Assembly: GCA_964587835.1 (NCBI GenBank)
Contig: CAZPMN010000021.1
Span: 1 to 45,143 of the forward strand
Origin: Erginobacter sp964587835
Lineage (GTDB): Bacteria; Auribacterota; Erginobacteria; Erginobacterales; Erginobacteraceae
Direction of reading: 5' to 3'
Length of the DNA stretch: 45,143 nucleotides
Shown here: positions 40,965-45,143 of the stretch, piece after piece
Position numbering within the stretch: position 1 is the first letter of the stretch
How the letters are laid out: each line of letters begins with the position of its first letter
Made by a program: the position numbers and the translations under genes
The notes under the pieces: model-generated
The model's input: only the letters and a program-made list of their open reading frames with translations
What the model was told of the DNA's origin: nothing
Database searches by the model: none

Positions 40965-41684
40965 TCAACTATCGACCAGAAAAGCGGAGGCTTTATTGCG
41001 GAAGATCTGGAGATGCCGGCGACAGAATTCCGGGCCTTCATACCAGATCGAGAGATAATCTCCGCGGGCTCTTTTCCAAAGCGAGGGGAAGAATCGGCTG
41101 GTCGAGGACTCCGGAGTTACCAGGATTACCAGACCGGCCAGAATCACCACGTTGACCAGGTAGATGAAGGGGAAGGAAAAAATCCGGCCCGCCGCCCAGA
41201 TATCGGGCTGACCCTGGAGGATCACGTAAATGGTCAGGGTCAGGTGAAAGGCCCAGGTGAAACCGAGGGCGAAACTCAGGTAGTTCAGGGAAGCGGGGGG
41301 CAGATCCCAGATCACACCGACGAGAAAGTATATTCCCAGCGCCAGCGCGCTGTAGAGGGGAAAGAAATAGGGGGAGAGAAAGATCAGGAAATTCGAGCGG
41401 GTGGTTTTGACCTCACCGCCCCGCGCCGCGGCTTTGAAACCTTTCACCCGGCCGCCGCAGAGCCAGACCCAGAGCACGTGGGTCAGCTCGTGCCCGAAGA
41501 TATAGGTGCGGATCGGCTGCTGGAAGATGCCCAGAAGGAGAAGATAAGCGAAGAGACCGGCGAGAAACCAGACTTCCCGGAAGAGGACCGGAAAAACCTC
41601 CCGGCCGAAGACCACCGTGGCGGCGACGCAGGCCGGGACCAGGAGAACCCCCAGCAGTATTTTGCCGGCCTTGACGAAGATCAT
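40965..41684 (-). CDS. Putative membrane zinc metalloprotease (HExxH), family unknown
   Basis: A 239-residue membrane protein with about six hydrophobic segments. The motif FGHELTHVLWVWLCGG, around residues 65-80, is an HExxH zinc site placed at a membrane segment, as in M50-type intramembrane proteases, but I do not see the second M50 motif (NxxPxxPLDGG). The remaining helices match no family I can name. Start ATG 41684 with GGAGG is only 5 bp after the FtsZ-like stop, so it is translated with it. The frame continues upstream to 41810 in the FtsZ-like gene but lacks coding character there. A role in envelope or division proteolysis is inference from position only. Confidence 0.65.
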   Translation of the reverse strand: MIFVKAGKILLGVLLVPACVAATVVFGREVFPVLFREVWFLAGLFAYLLLLGIFQQPIRTYIFGHELTHVLWVWLCGGRVKGFKAAARGGEVKTTRSNFLIFLSPYFFPLYSALALGIYFLVGVIWDLPPASLNYLSFALGFTWAFHLTLTIYVILQGQPDIWAAGRIFSFPFIYLVNVVILAGLVILVTPESSTSRFFPSLWKRARGDYLSIWYEGPEFCRRHLQIFRNKASAFLVDS

Positions 41685-41689
41685 CGTCC

Positions 41690-42838
41690 TTAACCTCCGG
41701 CCTCCCCGTCCCCCCCCAACTGCACGCCCTGCCGGATGAAGGTGGGGATATCCAGATCCTCCCCGTCCCGGGAGGTCGGCTCGCTCTTGGCGAATATACC
41801 CCGGGTACATTTATTGAAATCTATCTCCTCCTGCCGGGGTCGGCGGCCGCCCCGATTCAGGGTTACCGGGAAGGCATCCGCCCCGCCGCGGGAAGCGGCG
41901 GGGGGAACGCCGGCGGCCAGGAGACGGAAACAGGTCTTGGCCTCCGGATTCTCTCGGCGGGTGACGGTGTAGAGCAGTTCCGTATCCTCGTTGAGCAATC
42001 GGGAGACGGAATCGATCGCCTTTTGAATCGGGCGGAACGGCAGGGGATCGGGTCCGGCGATCTGGATCAGCACCCCGCGGAGCGCGGCCAGCTCGGCGGG
42101 GGTGAGAGCGAGGGAGGAGAGCGCCGCCTTGGCCGCCTTCACCAGATCCTCCGGACGCGGCGCCTCCTCCTCCCCGATCACCGCCTGGCCGGGACCGGCG
42201 AAGACGTCTCCCAGACCGGACCGGGCTTCCCCCTGATCGGGCGGGGTCGAGAGATTGGCGAGCACGCATTCCACCGCCTCCTCCAGGACCCGGTCGCAAC
42301 GGTGAAAGACTTCCTGGTGGGGGGTGTCGTCGGCGATCTTCCCGATCAGGCGGTCCAGGGAAAAGCAGGCCAGTCCGACTCCGTACTTCTCAATGGCCGC
42401 CTCAGCTTCCGCAAAAACCCGCGCCCGTTTCTTCCCTTCAAAGGCGAAGGGCCGGGTCGCCAGGACCAGGGTGAAGATCTTCAACTGCCGGGCGAGCCGA
42501 CAGATGGCGGGGATCAGGGTGCTGGCGACCAGTCCGCCCAGACCACCGATCACGACCAGGGTCCGGATTCCGGAAAGCTGCTGGCGGATCTTCTCCTCGT
42601 TCTCCCGGAAGGCCTTCTTCAATCTCTCCGGATCGCCGGGGGGAGCCCCCCCGGCCGCCGGCGGTTCAATCCTGATCTTCAGAGCCTGAGGCCCGCAGAT
42701 CAGCGATTGGATATCAGAGTCGACCACTACCGGATTGACCCGCCGCCGGATTTCTTCCGGCAGGCAGGAGATAACCCGGCTCCCCTGATTCCCCACCCCC
42801 CAGAGGGATAATCGGCCCGATTCCTCCGGTTTATTCAT
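41690..42838 (-). CDS. Divergent FtsZ homologue with degenerate GTPase motifs
   Basis: The 382-residue protein aligns by eye along the FtsZ core. The N-terminal GVGNQGSRVISCL stands for GVGGxGxNAVxxM. VIGGLGGLVASTLIPAICRLA stands for the GGGTGTG tubulin signature, and FTLVLATRPFAFEGKKR matches VVTxPFxFEGxxR. DVFAGPGQAVIG matches the post-T7 helix, and GVLIQIAGP and DLDIPTFIRQG (361-371) match FtsZ. Only GGLGG remains of the signature (about 98-103). The T7 loop Asn and two Asp of FtsZ align with Gly203, Ala205 and Gly208. The C-terminal FtsA/ZipA-binding peptide is intact. ATG 42838 (GGAG 7 nt upstream) is preferred over GTG 42844. It lies 37 bp after ftsA, in the normal ftsZ position. Probably a non-hydrolysing FtsZ relative. 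Confidence 0.8.
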   Translation of the reverse strand: MNKPEESGRLSLWGVGNQGSRVISCLPEEIRRRVNPVVVDSDIQSLICGPQALKIRIEPPAAGGAPPGDPERLKKAFRENEEKIRQQLSGIRTLVVIGGLGGLVASTLIPAICRLARQLKIFTLVLATRPFAFEGKKRARVFAEAEAAIEKYGVGLACFSLDRLIGKIADDTPHQEVFHRCDRVLEEAVECVLANLSTPPDQGEARSGLGDVFAGPGQAVIGEEEAPRPEDLVKAAKAALSSLALTPAELAALRGVLIQIAGPDPLPFRPIQKAIDSVSRLLNEDTELLYTVTRRENPEAKTCFRLLAAGVPPAASRGGADAFPVTLNRGGRRPRQEEIDFNKCTRGIFAKSEPTSRDGEDLDIPTFIRQGVQLGGDGEAGG

Positions 42839-42875
42839 CAGCACTCTCCAGCAAAAATTTAAGTATGGTTGCGGG

Positions 42876-44087
42876 TTAAAAGTACTGTTCCAGCCAGCCC
42901 CGGATCCCGCCGAGGAAACGCCGCCGGCGCTGGGACCGTCCCTGCTTCAATCCGTACTTGACCAGGCCGACCGCGGTTGAGTAAACCGGACTGTCGATCA
43001 CCTCTCTCAAACCGCAGACTCCGATTGGGTGGCCGATCCGAACCGGGAGACCGGTCTCCCTCTTGGCCAGAAGATCGATATCCTTGAGCAGGGCTCCGCC
43101 GCCGGTTAGGATCAGGCCGGCCCCGATGTTCTGAAAGTGACCGGATTCTTCCAGGTCCCGGCGGATCAGCCGGAAGATCTCCGTCAGTCTCAGCTCGACG
43201 ATCCGGCAGAGGGTCTTTTGAGACAGGCGGCCGGAAGAACGGACCAGCGAGGAAGTCAGCGTGAGGGCCTGGTCCTCCTCCAGTCGGTCGGCGAGCGCCC
43301 GGGCGGACTTCTTCTTCAACTCTTCGGCCTGGGGGATCAGGAGCTTCAAACCCAGGCTGATATCGTTGGTAACGTGATCTCCGCCCACGGAGAGAACTCG
43401 AGTGTGCCAGACCAGGCCATGGCGAAAAAACGCGTAGTCGGTGGTTCCTCCGCCGATATCAACCAGAACCGCCCCCGATTCCTGCTCCTCGTCCGTCATC
43501 ACCGCCAGACTGGAAGCCAGCTGCTGGAGTACCGTCTCCGCTACCCCCAGTCCGGCCTGGGTGACACAGTTGACGATATTATCAACCGCCGGGATGCGGG
43601 CGGTCACCAGATGAACTTTCGCTTCCAGGCGCGACCCCTGAATGCCTTCCGGCTCGACGATCCCCTTCCGGTCATCAACCGAGAAATCCTGGGGCAGGAT
43701 GTGGATGATTTCCTGATCGGAACGGAGGGGAACCTTGCTCGCCTGAGCCACGGCGGCGGCCATATCCCTCCTGGTCACTCCCGCCGCCGGGTTGAGCACC
43801 GGCAGGATCGCCCGGCTGTTGAAACTGTCCACGTGGGACCCGGTAATCCCGACGCAGACCGAGTCGATCTTCTCCTCGCAGAGGGACTCCGCCTGGTCCA
43901 GGGCTTTCTGGATCGACTCCACGGTCTGCCCCACGTTCACCACTTCGCCTTTCCGCAGCCCGAGGGAAGGCTTGGTCCCCACGGCGAGAACGCGAATCTC
44001 CCCCTCCCCCGTCCGCTCCCCTATCAGGAGACAGATTTTGGTCGTTCCCACGTCAAGACCGGCGACAATTTCTTCTTTCTGGCTCAT
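42876..44087 (-). CDS. ftsA: Cell division protein FtsA
   Basis: An actin-fold ATPase that tethers FtsZ filaments to the membrane. The 403-residue protein has phosphate-1 GLDVGTTKICLLIGE, the 1C domain, LVDIGGGTTDYAFF (phosphate-2) and LTGGGALLKDID. The C-terminal basic amphipathic helix RRRRFLGGIRGWLEQYF is a typical membrane-targeting sequence. All functional parts are intact, unlike its FtsZ-like neighbour. The ribosome site is weak. A 155-bp gap holding an inverted-repeat element separates it from ftsQ. Confidence 0.97.
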   Translation of the reverse strand: MSQKEEIVAGLDVGTTKICLLIGERTGEGEIRVLAVGTKPSLGLRKGEVVNVGQTVESIQKALDQAESLCEEKIDSVCVGITGSHVDSFNSRAILPVLNPAAGVTRRDMAAAVAQASKVPLRSDQEIIHILPQDFSVDDRKGIVEPEGIQGSRLEAKVHLVTARIPAVDNIVNCVTQAGLGVAETVLQQLASSLAVMTDEEQESGAVLVDIGGGTTDYAFFRHGLVWHTRVLSVGGDHVTNDISLGLKLLIPQAEELKKKSARALADRLEEDQALTLTSSLVRSSGRLSQKTLCRIVELRLTEIFRLIRRDLEESGHFQNIGAGLILTGGGALLKDIDLLAKRETGLPVRIGHPIGVCGLREVIDSPVYSTAVGLVKYGLKQGRSQRRRRFLGGIRGWLEQYF

Positions 44088-44102
44088 CTGTCCGGTTAAG
44101 CA

Positions 44103-44232
44103 TAACCGCGGATTATGCGGATTAAGCTGATTTTTTATTTTATTTATCAGTAGTTAAGATCTATCACCGGATTCTTGAATCCCGCGGTGGAGAAAGATTA
44201 AGCAAAATATTTTGTCCGTTAATCCGCGGTTA
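44103..44232. repeat. 130-bp element bounded by 13-bp perfect inverted repeats (ftsQ-ftsA gap)
   Basis: TAACCGCGGATTA (44103-44115) and TAATCCGCGGTTA (44220-44232) are exact reverse complements that enclose an AT-rich stretch filling the ftsQ-ftsA gap. Related half-motifs (GCGGATTAAGC, AGATTAAGC) recur inside. No ORF or promoter is clear. Confidence 0.7.
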
Positions 44233-44242
44233 ATAAACCGCA

Positions 44243-45073
44243 TCAGTCCCAGAAGCGGACCGGGACCTTGGAGTATCTCAGGTCGATCTCCCGGACCCGG
44301 GCCAGATCCTTTCCCATCTGCCCCAGGATCGTTTTCAGCCGCGACAACTGCTCCCCGTAGCTGCCCAGCCCCACGGTAATGTCCAGACTGCCCTGGGCCT
44401 TGATCTTGATCTGGTCGGAGAGATCGACGCTGATCTCGTCGATGCGGATCTGTCTTTCCAGTTCCAGCCGCTCCAGTTCCCGAAGCAACTCGAGAAGGGT
44501 ATCCCGTTTCTCCGGAGGGTAAAGATCGGTGGAATTGTTGATCACATCGAGTCCGCGGATCAAAGGCAGATGCCGCTCCGAGGCCTCCTTCCGCGCCCCC
44601 AGCACCACCCCCTCTTCATCGATGGTATAAAGTTTCCCGAACTTGACCCGAGCCCGAGGTTCTCTCTCAAAAACCTCGATTTGAACGGTAGCGGGAAATA
44701 TTTTCTGGACCCGGGCATCGCGGAAATCGCGGTTTTGAATGATGCCCTCCCGGGCGGCGGCAGCATCCAGGGGAAAGATATTGCCTCCGGTCTCGAGACC
44801 GGTTAATTCGATAATCTCCTCGGGGGTATAGGCGTGGTAATTATGCACCTCGATCTTATCGACCGCGAAGAGAGGGGAGTGATGGAAAAACCACCAGGTC
44901 ACCCCCACCAAAACGGCCAGAAGGAGCAGGGAAAGGATCGGACCCGGAGCCGGTCTCGGGCCGGCCGGTCTTTCCGGCGCCGTCTTCTTTTTTCGGCGGC
45001 GCTTGGACGGGGCGCTGGCATACAACCGGCGGGGGGGACGGGACACCCTGCTGCTTAATGATAACCATTTCAT
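44243..45073 (-). CDS. ftsQ: Cell division protein FtsQ
   Basis: A bitopic divisome protein linking early and late factors. It has a basic cytoplasmic tail (SKRRRKKKTAPERP), one transmembrane helix (ILSLLLLAVLVGVTWWFF), a POTRA domain (FAVDKIEVHNYHAYTPEEIIELTGLETGGNIFPLD...FRDARVQKIFPATVQIEVFEREP) and an FtsQ beta domain with LYTIDEEGVVLG. I take the second of two adjacent ATGs (45073), 6 nt after GGAGG; 45076 is the alternative. Its leader abuts a large palindrome at 45086. Confidence 0.93.
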   Translation of the reverse strand: MKWLSLSSRVSRPPRRLYASAPSKRRRKKKTAPERPAGPRPAPGPILSLLLLAVLVGVTWWFFHHSPLFAVDKIEVHNYHAYTPEEIIELTGLETGGNIFPLDAAAAREGIIQNRDFRDARVQKIFPATVQIEVFEREPRARVKFGKLYTIDEEGVVLGARKEASERHLPLIRGLDVINNSTDLYPPEKRDTLLELLRELERLELERQIRIDEISVDLSDQIKIKAQGSLDITVGLGSYGEQLSRLKTILGQMGKDLARVREIDLRYSKVPVRFWD

Positions 45074-45085
45074 CATCTTCCTCCT

Positions 45086-45136
45086 TAGCCCGAATTATTC
45101 ACGAAAAATGCGATTTTTCGTGAATAATTCGGGTTA
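45086..45136. repeat. Large palindrome in the ftsQ leader
   Basis: Arms of 24 bp (45086-45109 and 45113-45136) with one mismatch around GCG, core CCCGAATTATTCACGAAAAA. It is nearly identical to the left end of the AT-rich element at 11351 and lies directly upstream of the ftsQ ribosome site. Confidence 0.8.
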
Positions 45137-45143
45137 TGGGTTG

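Noticed and set aside
40835..41041. N-terminal extension of the exported protein
   Set aside because: The extra 69 codons overlap the end of the HExxH protein gene and lack coding character, while a signal peptide and GGAGG start at 40834.
42839..42844. GTG start for the FtsZ-like gene
   Set aside because: The GGAG ribosome site is only 1 nt from this GTG but 7 nt from the ATG at 42838.

Overview
The window is a GC-rich stretch of bacterial chromosome holding 42 protein-coding genes, mostly housekeeping. I found no rRNA, tRNA, CRISPR array, transposase or phage gene. LspA, a POTRA-type FtsQ, ApbE with a lipobox and a GspO/PilD-type prepilin peptidase suggest a diderm. The divergent FtsZ and the heavy load of intergenic repeats point to a poorly sampled, possibly uncultivated lineage. 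I cannot place the phylum from the sequence alone.

Layout from left to right. (1) 125-8053, minus strand, is a tight cluster read ileS > lspA > YihY-cNMP fusion > rluA/D-family > yicC > gmk > rpoZ > coaC. (2) 8237-11865, plus strand, carries a B12-type radical SAM protein, a small lipoprotein, AmmeMemoRadiSam enzyme AmrS, 0.8 kb of repeats and a 54-residue Tat-leader peptide. (3) pncA (minus) and an NtrC-type sigma-54 activator (plus) follow. (4) 14052-30527, minus strand, is a long biosynthetic run read thiL > tsaE > tsaB > alr > ilvD > ilvB > ilvN > orphan response regulator > leuA > aroE > pilD > aroC > aroK > membrane-embedded SpeE-like protein. It links branched-chain amino acid and shikimate synthesis with t6A tRNA modification, D-alanine supply and thiamine diphosphate, the IlvB cofactor. 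(5) rfbC (plus) stands alone. (6) 31271-45073, minus strand, reads ftsQ > ftsA > divergent ftsZ > HExxH membrane protein > exported protein > metF/homocysteine methyltransferase fusion > gap > pgk > tpiA > secG > apbE > CPBP protease > mtnA.

The most unusual item is the FtsZ homologue after ftsA. It keeps the overall FtsZ pattern and the FtsA-binding C-terminal peptide but lacks the GGGTGTG signature and the catalytic T7-loop residues. It is followed by two unrecognised genes, an HExxH membrane protein and an exported protein. Second is a set of near-identical A/T-rich palindromes in the ilv-alr region, three of which place the Shine-Dalgarno sequence inside a hairpin. Third is an orphan response regulator with an unknown C-terminal domain, translationally coupled to ilvN.

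Intergenic DNA is rich in repeats: a ~110-bp bipartite palindromic element (five copies or part-copies), a 75-bp tandem repeat, period-7 degenerate arrays that run into the 3' ends of aroK and pgk, a 286-bp AT-rich MITE-like element, and related palindromes in the ftsQ leader and the ftsQ-ftsA gap.
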